This document shows, one piece after another, positions 43,101 through 49,865 of a stretch of DNA of 57,714 nucleotides. Origin of the DNA: Flavobacteriales bacterium UBA1986 (GTDB lineage Bacteria; Bacteroidota; Bacteroidia; Flavobacteriales_G; Salibacteraceae). Positions within the stretch are counted from its first letter, which is position 1. Every line of letters begins with the position of its first letter. The stretch spans positions 1 to 57,714 of the forward strand of contig DDDG01000022.1 of assembly GCA_002336245.1 (NCBI GenBank), read 5' to 3'. Under the pieces are notes generated by a model. That model saw nothing but the letters and a program-made list of their open reading frames with translations. It had not been told where the DNA came from and searched no databases. Made by a program: the position numbers and the translations under genes.

Positions 43101-43189
43101 ATGTCGGTTCTCTCGATGCCGGATCTTACATTCTAACGATTGAATACGGCACTTCTAAAAAAGTAGGCAAGTTCATCAAGTTCGAATAG
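40145..43189 (+). CDS. Large T9SS-sorted secreted protein with BNR/sortilin-type propeller
   Basis: 1014 aa from the ATG at 40145. Signal-like N-terminus (NRKVLFGSAIALTLASAGVFF). Propeller-type Asp-box repeats are visible (ISDNGGNEWTTQW, SSDDGQTWSVL, TEDGGSTWTKV, TANKGEDW), as in VPS10/sialidase-like exo-domains. Between residues about 560 and 647 an inserted beta domain begins GNGSQKTFTGFI, holds a DFDGDGALDGDGIG calcium-type loop and ends RVQVTFNVAPQTNAQVKLNY. The C-terminus is a type A sorting domain (LSIYPNPAVSDAKVQ ... GSYILTIEYG). Probably surface-attached or secreted; the substrate is unknown. A terminator follows. Confidence 0.85.
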   Translation: MNRKVLFGSAIALTLASAGVFFNVDRTASYEARVEKQEFAPRAKDWEDDMKRNAKTGLVDEAALAHGRVQMKERAAKRGVADMSFQFLGPNNIGGRTRAIMVDFNNNQRIYAGGTSGGLFISDNGGNEWTTQWDFEDNLYIGSIGQTGNGDVFVGTGHSFDDGNGTGIYKSSDDGQTWSVLESTQSSDFSACNWMIAHPNDDRTLFVCTNAGVMLTEDGGSTWTKVVYDPSGTVPITGMRNAAWSGDEKVLYVASGSGVYYSSTPTDPFSFTKANGVPGAQRIQVGTTDANPNVAYVATASGSNTFGTVFKTANKGEDWNPIDPAPPRSNPGFRELGGQFFHNFLFGVRQDVEDVFFVGGVDIWRFDGNWTLAALRGQGSPIRMHVDHHTLVWDPTDPLIGYFTNDGGVFKTLDGGYSFFEMAKGFQTTQFYGMAFNREGNVVGGTQDQGNIIIDPGVFGTPDYGNRNSNQGVLNGDGFDAAASQIVDAKFTTAQNTSIGRSRFADEQGGGIVFHEFDPLGGKIGGVSGKFWTVTELWESLNDTYSRDSVEFIVDTADQVMGIGNGSQKTFTGFIEPSQASAVPVYTSLSVSSGVSVANDFDGDGALDGDGIGTVDPQTGRVQVTFNVAPQTNAQVKLNYTSTYPAGGVLNLLSKTENLPIRHVLKSSLSPGDRLMVQDPVQSVLAVTSATDQDGVGAPANGAGLLVTRNALRFNEEVEWTLLELGGQPNAIEFSPDGRHMYYSIGGNVRRLTGLEKIYPPMTKAEISDAISISTIYTGSGSVGGLALNPNDPTQLAVFVGGVGHSAHVVVVSNASTNPSSVNVNGDFPSDVPAFDGDWDINSPGRLVVGTQFGVLATDNFTEPMPEWTVVGSTDFTFAEVRYVRQQHMRGAANEGVFYFGSYGRGMWKSESLVSVEERTQFDDWNESELEMLSIYPNPAVSDAKVQLITDGVEKAQLSVFNIKGDRVLNRTLNSLQDGENEIEFNVGSLDAGSYILTIEYGTSKKVGKFIKFE

Positions 43190-43213
43190 GCCTTTCCAAA
43201 AACATTTAAAGTG

Positions 43214-43248
43214 AATCCCTTGCTCATTTAGGCAGGGGATTTTTTTTG
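43214..43248 (+). terminator. Rho-independent terminator after the T9SS gene
   Basis: AATCCCTTGC and GGCAGGGGATT pair around CTCATTTA with minor mismatches, followed by eight T. Confidence 0.85.
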
Positions 43249-43304
43249 GAATTCAATTCTTAATCCGCACTCCATTGAGCTTAAAAAAAATCACCATATT
43301 GTCA

Positions 43305-43346
43305 TAGTATTAAATACACCCCTCGACTTAGTGTACTAAATACACT
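43305..43346 (+). promoter_or_regulatory. Repeated TAAATACAC motif ahead of gap
   Basis: TAGTATTAAATACAC (43305-43319) and TAGTGTACTAAATACAC (43329-43345) share a TAGT..TAAATACAC pattern. The second contains the perfect inverted repeat AGTGTA/TACACT. Both lie just upstream of the -7 box at 43352, where an activator or repressor would bind. The regulator is unknown. Confidence 0.4.
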
Positions 43347-43351
43347 TTAAC

Positions 43352-43359
43352 TATATTTG
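43352..43359 (+). promoter_or_regulatory. -7 box of the gap promoter
   Basis: TATATTTG, an exact TAnnTTTG, 17 bases before the gap ATG. No TTTG sits at the -33 position, which may fit with control by an activator at the upstream repeats. Confidence 0.55.
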
Positions 43360-43376
43360 AGCTGAATAAAGAAACT

Positions 43377-44366
43377 ATGGCTACAAGAATTGCAATAAAC
43401 GGACTGGGAAGAATTGGACGAGCTGCTCTTAAACTTCTTCTAGAAAGAGAAGATGTTGAAGTTGTTGCGGTAAATGATTTGGCTCCTGCTGAAACATTAG
43501 CTCACCTCATCAAATACGATTCAATTCACGGTCGCTACGCTGAAATGGTGTCATGCGACGACAACACTCTTTACTTTGTGGATCGTGCTGTCCCTTATTT
43601 CTCTCAGCGAAACCCAGAAGACCTTCCATGGAAGGAATTGGACGTAGACCTAGTCATTGAATGTACCGGTGTTTTCCGCAAGAGAGTTGACGCTGCTCGT
43701 CACCTCACAGCCGGTGCTAAAAAAGTATTGCTCTCAGCGCCTCCGGGAACACCAGATGTGAAAACTGTTGTACTTGGTATCAACGATGAGATTATCGTTG
43801 GTGATGAAGACATCATCTCAAATGCTTCATGCACAACAAATTGTGTAGCACCAATGGTGAAGGTCATTGATGAGTTGGCTGGAATTGAGAACGCTTACAT
43901 CTCAACCATTCACGCTTATACTGCTGATCAAAATCTTCACGATGCTCCTCACTCTGACTTACGAAGAGCTCGAGCAGCTGCTCAATCCATCGTTCCAACC
44001 TCTACTGGTGCTGCAAATGCGATTGGACGAATCTTCCCACACCTCAGCGGTAAAATGGGTGGCGTTGGAATCCGTGTTCCCGTTCCAGATGGCTCATTAA
44101 CTGATTTGGCCGTCATCGTCAAGAGTGAGGTTACGGTTGAACAAATCAACAAGGCTTTCCTGAAAGCGGCGATTGGCCCGATGCGCGGCTATTTGCAGTA
44201 CGTCTCAGAACCAATCGTGTCCATTGATATTGTTGGAAACCCTCACTCGTGCATCTTCGACTCTCAGCTGACTGCTGTGACTGGTAAGCTCGTTAAGATT
44301 GTTGGATGGTACGACAATGAAATGGGCTATTCCAACCGTTTGGTAGAAATGGCAGCAATGCTCTAA
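43377..44366 (+). CDS. gap: Glyceraldehyde-3-phosphate dehydrogenase
   Basis: 329 aa. The NAD-binding start is RIAINGLGRIGRAALKLL, the catalytic cysteine lies in SNASCTTNCVAPMVKV, and the histidine and phosphate-site segments STIHAYTADQNLHD and IVPTSTGAANAIG follow, ending GWYDNEMGYSNRLVEM. It interconverts glyceraldehyde 3-phosphate and 1,3-bisphosphoglycerate. It is a single gene with its own promoter, not in an operon with pgk. The stop codon lies one base from that of convergent lpxH. Confidence 0.97.
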   Translation: MATRIAINGLGRIGRAALKLLLEREDVEVVAVNDLAPAETLAHLIKYDSIHGRYAEMVSCDDNTLYFVDRAVPYFSQRNPEDLPWKELDVDLVIECTGVFRKRVDAARHLTAGAKKVLLSAPPGTPDVKTVVLGINDEIIVGDEDIISNASCTTNCVAPMVKVIDELAGIENAYISTIHAYTADQNLHDAPHSDLRRARAAAQSIVPTSTGAANAIGRIFPHLSGKMGGVGIRVPVPDGSLTDLAVIVKSEVTVEQINKAFLKAAIGPMRGYLQYVSEPIVSIDIVGNPHSCIFDSQLTAVTGKLVKIVGWYDNEMGYSNRLVEMAAML

Positions 44367-44367
44367 A

Positions 44368-45120
44368 CTACTTTTCGAAGTACCTCAAATAACAGCGATC
44401 CCCGTCGAATTCGAGATAGCTGTTGTATCGAATCCAATCTCCTAGATTGTAGTACGTACTATCTTGCCCTAGATCAAATTCTATGGGTAGATGGCGATGG
44501 CCGAATACGAAATAATCGTGATGTGATTTGGACAGCTCGTCTTTACAGAAGTGTACGAGCCATTCTTTCTCTTCACCCTGCCATATCTCCTCATCAGATG
44601 ACGTCGCTATTCTCGATTTTCTTGAAAAGTAATTGGCAAGGCCAATGCCGAAATTTGGGTGCAAACGCGCGAAAAGCCATTGACACAATCGATTCGCAAA
44701 GACTTTCTTGATGAACTTGTATACATAATCGCCAGGGCCCAAGCCATCACCATGCCCAATGAAGAACTTCTTACCCTCCCACTCTCGCTCTATAGGTTCA
44801 CGATGGACAGACACGCCCAACTCTTTAGGTAGGTAATCGAACATCCACATATCATGGTTGCCTGTGAAGAGATGTACTGGTATTCCTGAATCAGTGATGG
44901 AGGCTATTTTGCCTTGAATTCTCGCAAAACCCCTTGGAATGGCATGTCGGTATTCAAACCAAAAATCAAATAGGTCACCAACAATAAAAATCTCCGTGGC
45001 GTCTTTTGAAACTTGATCTAGCCAACGAATAAGCTTCAGCTCACGCTCCCGACTGCTGGCATCATCTGGCACTCCCAAGTGGACGTCAGACGCAAAATAA
45101 ATTTTGGTAGTATTCTTCAA
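44368..45120 (-). CDS. lpxH: UDP-2,3-diacylglucosamine diphosphatase
   Basis: 250 aa calcineurin-like phosphoesterase of lipid A synthesis. The metal-binding motifs run in order: ASDVHLG, VGDLFDFWFEY, TGNHDMW, FIGHGDGLGPGD and VFGHRH. The start is TTG at 45120, preceded by AGAGG four to five bases upstream; an in-frame TGA a few codons before rules out a longer form. It follows the acyl-CoA synthetase gene after about 40 bases on the same strand. Confidence 0.92.
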   Translation of the reverse strand: MKNTTKIYFASDVHLGVPDDASSRERELKLIRWLDQVSKDATEIFIVGDLFDFWFEYRHAIPRGFARIQGKIASITDSGIPVHLFTGNHDMWMFDYLPKELGVSVHREPIEREWEGKKFFIGHGDGLGPGDYVYKFIKKVFANRLCQWLFARLHPNFGIGLANYFSRKSRIATSSDEEIWQGEEKEWLVHFCKDELSKSHHDYFVFGHRHLPIEFDLGQDSTYYNLGDWIRYNSYLEFDGDRCYLRYFEK

Positions 45121-45162
45121 AAGCCTCTTGGTTCAGGCTGCAAAGAAAGACCTTCCAGAGGA

Positions 45163-46932
45163 TTAAGAAGGTCTATAAATGTGTTTAATTTGATCGTGGT
45201 ATTTTTTCTTGATGATCTTGCGCTTCAACTTGAGGGTTGGAGTAAGCTCTTCTGTATCAACCGTCCAAGGTTTGGCCAAGATTTCAATTTTCTTAATCTG
45301 TTCCCAACCGCCAAAGTCTGCATTGGATTTCTGTACCTCTTCCCAAATTTGCGCTTTCACAACATCGCTTGACGCAAAATCCTCAATGTTGTCATAGCTA
45401 TGCCCGTTGCGTTTTGCCCATTCTGCCAAATATTCAAAGGCTGGAACGACCAAAGCTGCAGGATGCTTCTCATTCTCGCCAATGACCATTATTTGTTCAA
45501 TAAAGAGCGACTCTTTGAAGCGGTTCTCCATCATCTGTGGTGCAATGTACTTTCCACCAGAAGTCTTGAACATCTCTTTCTTTCGGTCAGTGATTCGAAT
45601 GAATCCATCGGAAGAAACCTCACCAATGTCTCCTGTATGAAACCACCCATCTTCATCAATAACCTCCTTGGTTAAATCTTCGCGGTTGTAATAACCCAAC
45701 ATTACATTTGGTCCCTTAACTAGTATCTCGCCATCATCTGCGATTTTCACAGTAACGTGTTCTATTACACGACCTACACTTCCAATTCGAAGTCCGTCAT
45801 TGTCAGCGCAATTCACGGAAATCACTGGAGAGGTTTCCGTAAGTCCATAGCCTTCCATTACTGGGATCCCAGCTGCCAAGAAAATTCTTGCCAAGCGAGG
45901 CTGCAAAGCGGCTGATCCAGAAGCCACTGCTTCCGCCCTTCCACCTAAGGCTTCTCTCCACTTACTGAAAATCAGCTTGTTTGCGATCGACAATTTGAAA
46001 TGATACCAAGCACTCTTTCCGTGTGTATCGTACTCATTTGCTAGTCCAACAGCCCAAAAGAACAGACTGTGTTTTACCCCAGTTAGCTCAGCGCCCTTGG
46101 CCATAATCTTGTCAAACACCTTTTCAAGAAGCCTTGGCACTGCCGTAAACACATGCGGTTTCACTTCCCTAAGGTTGTCTCCAATGGTTTCAATCGATTC
46201 CGCGAAATAGATGGACACACCCGTAAGCTGATACAAATACATCAGCATGCGCTCGTAGATGTGACATACCGGTAAAAAGCTCAATGCGATTGCATCTTTA
46301 CCTACCGGCAAGCGCTCGACACATGCCACTGAGTTCGAAACAATATTTCTGTGTGAGAGCATAACGCCCTTTGGTGTTCCTGTAGTTCCAGAAGTGTAGA
46401 TTAGAGTTGCAAGGTCATCCGTTTTGATTTCACTCTTCAGAGCTTCAACTTCTGATTGGGCGCTGTCATCACCAGCCTCTAAAATCTCCTTCCAATTCTT
46501 CGTGTCTTCGTATTCTTCAATTGTATAGACCTCCTTCAGACTAGGAATTTGATCTCGAACAGCTTGAACTTTATCGTAGAGTTCATGGTCGGAGACGACA
46601 CACAAAACCACTCCAGCGTCGTTGAAAATAAACTTGTAGTCCTCACTGGAAATGGTGGGATAGATGGGAACGTCGATGGCTCCGATTTGGAGTATTCCCA
46701 TATCGAGCATGTTCCACTCAGGTCGGTTATTGGAAATGAGGGCAACCTTGTCGCCAGGTTTAATGCCCATTTTAAGCAGACCTCGGCTTACTTTATTTCC
46801 AGTATTAATGTATTCTTCTGTGGAGTGCTTGACCCAATTCCCATTCACCTTAGCACAGAGCGCATCGCTTTGTGGGTAGTGTTTTTGTTGATAGTATGGA
46901 ATGTCAAACAGGCGTTGTATTTCTTCAAACAT
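45163..46932 (-). CDS. Long-chain fatty acid CoA ligase (AMP-forming)
   Basis: 589 aa. The adenylation motifs are LIYTSGTTGTPKGVMLSHRN (P-loop), MEGYGLTETSPVISVN, GWFHTGDIG and ITDRKKEMFKTSGGKYIAPQMME. Overall it resembles bacterial FadD15-type long-chain acyl-CoA synthetases of about 590-600 aa. It activates fatty acids to acyl-CoA through acyl-AMP; chain length is not readable. A -7 box at 46956-46963 gives it a leader of around 18 bases. Confidence 0.92.
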   Translation of the reverse strand: MFEEIQRLFDIPYYQQKHYPQSDALCAKVNGNWVKHSTEEYINTGNKVSRGLLKMGIKPGDKVALISNNRPEWNMLDMGILQIGAIDVPIYPTISSEDYKFIFNDAGVVLCVVSDHELYDKVQAVRDQIPSLKEVYTIEEYEDTKNWKEILEAGDDSAQSEVEALKSEIKTDDLATLIYTSGTTGTPKGVMLSHRNIVSNSVACVERLPVGKDAIALSFLPVCHIYERMLMYLYQLTGVSIYFAESIETIGDNLREVKPHVFTAVPRLLEKVFDKIMAKGAELTGVKHSLFFWAVGLANEYDTHGKSAWYHFKLSIANKLIFSKWREALGGRAEAVASGSAALQPRLARIFLAAGIPVMEGYGLTETSPVISVNCADNDGLRIGSVGRVIEHVTVKIADDGEILVKGPNVMLGYYNREDLTKEVIDEDGWFHTGDIGEVSSDGFIRITDRKKEMFKTSGGKYIAPQMMENRFKESLFIEQIMVIGENEKHPAALVVPAFEYLAEWAKRNGHSYDNIEDFASSDVVKAQIWEEVQKSNADFGGWEQIKKIEILAKPWTVDTEELTPTLKLKRKIIKKKYHDQIKHIYRPS

Positions 46933-46955
46933 GCGGCTAAACTATAGGCTGTTCT

Positions 46956-46963
46956 CAAATATA
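46956..46963 (-). promoter_or_regulatory. -7 box of the acyl-CoA synthetase gene
   Basis: TATATTTG on the minus strand, an exact TAnnTTTG, 23 bases before the ATG at 46932 and in the short gap after the amidohydrolase-like gene. Confidence 0.5.
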
Positions 46964-46976
46964 GAATAATGATAGT

Positions 46977-48491
46977 TTAATAATGATATTCCATCTTTCC
47001 GCGGATGTATGTCCTCTGAACCTTTATATCATTTAAAATCTCAGATGGAGCTTTTATCAGATTGCCGTTCAATTCAACAAAGTTGGCCTCCTTTCCGACA
47101 TCTAAACTTCCAATTTCATTCTCCATGAACATTGCCATCGCTGGGTAAAGACTGATTGCTTTTAGGGCTATTTCTCGTGCTGCCGGATCGGCGCCAAGAA
47201 ATTCCGCCATGATTCTGAAAGTCCGTAGTGGATTCAGCTCATCCAATGGCGCCGCACTTCCAGCTGTAACAAACCTATTCGCTTCAAAAGCCTTTTTAAA
47301 AGGATAGGCTTTGTCTCGATATTGTGGATATTCACTTTCCACGTAGGCCAAATCAAGCGGTGCTTGTTGGGGACAGAAACCTGGGAGTAATGTGTACTTC
47401 TTCAAAGCCTGAATGTCTCGCTCAAGCATGAATTGAGATTGCTCAACGCGCCAGCGTTTGTCGTTTACTTCTCCAAGAATTTCTGCAGCGACTTGAGCAA
47501 CTTGTCCGACCGCTGAATCTCCAAAACAGTGAAAAATTAATTGGGCACCTACAGTATTTGCCAAAGTCCCGATTTCGATGAGTTGCTCCGTAGAGTAGTT
47601 CAATGAAATTGAATCTTCGCCTCTTAAAGAAGAACGGCCCGAGAGTAAGGGCTCATCGAGGTATAGATCCAAGCCTCCTAATTGAAAGTTCGGAAAACTA
47701 TCCAGACGTTCAAAGAGATAGGCACGGTTGCCCTCGTTGTCGTATAAACTCTGATAGATTTTAATTTTTAAATCTTCCTTCCCCTCCAACGTTCTCAGGA
47801 ATTCAGCTCTTTTGACCTCAGAAGCCATTTCACTGATGGCACAGATTCCAAGCTTCAAACAAGAATCTTGAAGCAATTGAAGTTGATCTTGATAGCTTGT
47901 ACTCTTATGACTCAAGTCAACGACTTGTTCCCAAACATCAAAAACTTCTTGACCATTTAGAACACGATTCGAAATATTTAAACTGTCGGCCATTCGAGGG
48001 CTCATAGCCATTCGAAGTCCTGAACGTCCTTTGAGGACATAAAGCAGATTGGGGAAATAGTCGAGGTAAGAAATGAGCTTATCTCCCATTAAATCATCCT
48101 TCACATTAACGCCAATGAACAGTCCGGTTTTTCCCTCTTCAGTTACGAATCGCAAAAGCTCGTCAATGCTGTTTACATCTTGAAGATTATTTTGTCCTTG
48201 AAGCCAAGCATATCGCAGCGCAAAGGCATGTGCATCAACGAAGGCCGGGACTAAAACCGCCTTTTTCATGTCGTGGTACTCCTTGGCTTGATAGCGATTC
48301 ATGATTTGATGCTCATCGCCGATTTCAATGATCTTTCCATTGGTGATGGCCATGGCCTCTGCCTGATTCAAATATGGATTGAGGGTATAGATCTGAGCAT
48401 TGTGAACTACCAGATCGGCTTGTTCTGTTTTTACGCAAGAACTCAGCAATGCGATGATGAATATCGGCAGAAGGAGCTTAGTTTTTTTCAT
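46977..48491 (-). CDS. Amidohydrolase-fold (YtcJ-like) lipoprotein, metal site degraded
   Basis: 504 aa. A lipoprotein signal (LPIFIIALLSSC, Cys19) is followed by the amidohydrolase pattern: DLVVHNAQIYTLN, AMAITNGKIIEIGD and VPAFVDAHAF. In active YtcJ-like enzymes the last is a DxHxH motif; here only His88 remains and Phe90 replaces the second His. The later HAIGD equivalent keeps His321 (FHCFGD), but the usual EHAQ reads EQSQ (Gln351) and the catalytic Asp of GSD reads Ala413 (GSAAP). It is therefore probably not a hydrolase. Its start overlaps the end of the upstream membrane protein gene by 14 bases. Confidence 0.85.
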   Translation of the reverse strand: MKKTKLLLPIFIIALLSSCVKTEQADLVVHNAQIYTLNPYLNQAEAMAITNGKIIEIGDEHQIMNRYQAKEYHDMKKAVLVPAFVDAHAFALRYAWLQGQNNLQDVNSIDELLRFVTEEGKTGLFIGVNVKDDLMGDKLISYLDYFPNLLYVLKGRSGLRMAMSPRMADSLNISNRVLNGQEVFDVWEQVVDLSHKSTSYQDQLQLLQDSCLKLGICAISEMASEVKRAEFLRTLEGKEDLKIKIYQSLYDNEGNRAYLFERLDSFPNFQLGGLDLYLDEPLLSGRSSLRGEDSISLNYSTEQLIEIGTLANTVGAQLIFHCFGDSAVGQVAQVAAEILGEVNDKRWRVEQSQFMLERDIQALKKYTLLPGFCPQQAPLDLAYVESEYPQYRDKAYPFKKAFEANRFVTAGSAAPLDELNPLRTFRIMAEFLGADPAAREIALKAISLYPAMAMFMENEIGSLDVGKEANFVELNGNLIKAPSEILNDIKVQRTYIRGKMEYHY

Positions 48492-49755
48492 GGAGGAATT
48501 TAAGACGACTCAAACTTAAGCAGCCAATGAGTAGGAATGATAGAGCAGGGATTTTATAACGAACAAGAGCACCTGCAACAGGAGTTATTGTTCCAATTAA
48601 GATGAATAATATCAGCGTGAAGGAAAGACAAAACCAAAACATCTGACTTTCTTTCAGACGCAGTTTCGAAAGAGTAAATAAAGACATTAGGACGAGGCCA
48701 GCAATTGCGATGTTTTCAAACCAACTCATAAGAGAAGCGGCACCACCTGAATCTTCCCAAAACGGACGGAAGAAAGAATTCCAAAGTGCTTCAGGGCTCA
48801 ACATTATTAAAGACATCCATGTAGGCTTCAAAATGCTAAGATCAAAATAGCTCCCAGCATCGCTCATCAAGCCCAATCGTATGAAGTCCATTTGCTTCCC
48901 CGCCAGATTTTCCAGCAAGGGATATATACTAGCATTCAGTCCAATAACAAGCACAAGAAGGACAATATGAGTTTTGAGAAAGATGGAGAAAGCATGCTTT
49001 GTTTTTCCTTTTCGAATGATTGCCCAATATACAAGGGCGGGCATCAGGCATGCGAGCACATAAATCTTGGTAGTTAAAAGAACTGCCAAACCAAGTAGAA
49101 ACATGAGGACAGACTTCCATTCAATTCTGTTGAGCAGAAGGTCAAAAGAATACAAGAAAAAGCCCAAGCCGAAAAAGAGAAGAGCCTCTTTCAACAAGCC
49201 CGATGACCAAAGCCATGATTGGGGGATGAAAAAACACGCAAGCAGCAGCACCCAGGATTTTAGGTCTGTGTGTTTTCGAAAGAAACGGAACAACAAAGTG
49301 ATTCCTGAGAAGGCTAGGAAGTTGATGATGACCAAGTTTGCGAAGTAGTTCGCATTGGTGAAGATCGAGGCCAGGGCATTGAAACGAATGATGGTCTGGT
49401 TGTCGTTGAAAATGCCATAGTTGTATGTCTTGTACCAGTTGTTCGTTTGATCGACCAAAGCCTGATGTGCACTGGCGTCCCAAACAATTCCCGTCATCAC
49501 CTGAAAGAAGGTGGACGGTGCTGCGAAAAAGCTTTCGTAGAGAATGAGACCATCGTCGAAAAAGCGGAAGGTATCGCTCGTTACACGATCATTTCCGTAG
49601 GCATAATAATAGACTGCCCAAACCAGCATTCCCCCAGCGATTTTGCTCCAGAAAAGCAATACGGAATGCCATTTCGGATGTCCTTCAAACTCCCAAAAAG
49701 GAAAACGCCAAACGAGGAAACTGCAAAGAATTGTGTAGAACAGCAGGAGGATCAC
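48478..49755 (-). CDS. Polytopic membrane protein, glycosyltransferase-like topology
   Basis: 425 aa with about ten hydrophobic helices. A first-loop acidic pair (TFRFFDDG) and a later FFIPQSWLWSSGLLKEALLFFG motif recall multi-pass polysaccharide or lipid-linked glycosyltransferases of Bacteroidota, but I cannot name the family. The start is GTG at 49755. It overlaps the amidohydrolase-like lipoprotein gene, so the two are likely made together. Confidence 0.7.
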   Translation of the reverse strand: MILLLFYTILCSFLVWRFPFWEFEGHPKWHSVLLFWSKIAGGMLVWAVYYYAYGNDRVTSDTFRFFDDGLILYESFFAAPSTFFQVMTGIVWDASAHQALVDQTNNWYKTYNYGIFNDNQTIIRFNALASIFTNANYFANLVIINFLAFSGITLLFRFFRKHTDLKSWVLLLACFFIPQSWLWSSGLLKEALLFFGLGFFLYSFDLLLNRIEWKSVLMFLLGLAVLLTTKIYVLACLMPALVYWAIIRKGKTKHAFSIFLKTHIVLLVLVIGLNASIYPLLENLAGKQMDFIRLGLMSDAGSYFDLSILKPTWMSLIMLSPEALWNSFFRPFWEDSGGAASLMSWFENIAIAGLVLMSLFTLSKLRLKESQMFWFCLSFTLILFILIGTITPVAGALVRYKIPALSFLLIGCLSLSRLKFLHEKN

Positions 49756-49837
49756 AGCTCAAAGATAAACTCCTCAGCACTCTGAACTCTTGTTGATGAA
49801 AAGGAGCTTTTCAACTATAAATACAAAGCACAAAATG

Positions 49838-49845
49838 TACATTTG
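49838..49845 (+). promoter_or_regulatory. -7 box of the purL promoter
   Basis: TACATTTG, an exact TAnnTTTG, 20 bases before the purL ATG. It overlaps an approximate palindrome (CAAAATGTACATTTG, 49831-49845). Confidence 0.5.
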
Positions 49846-49865
49846 TCGCCATCAAAAAGCACAGC

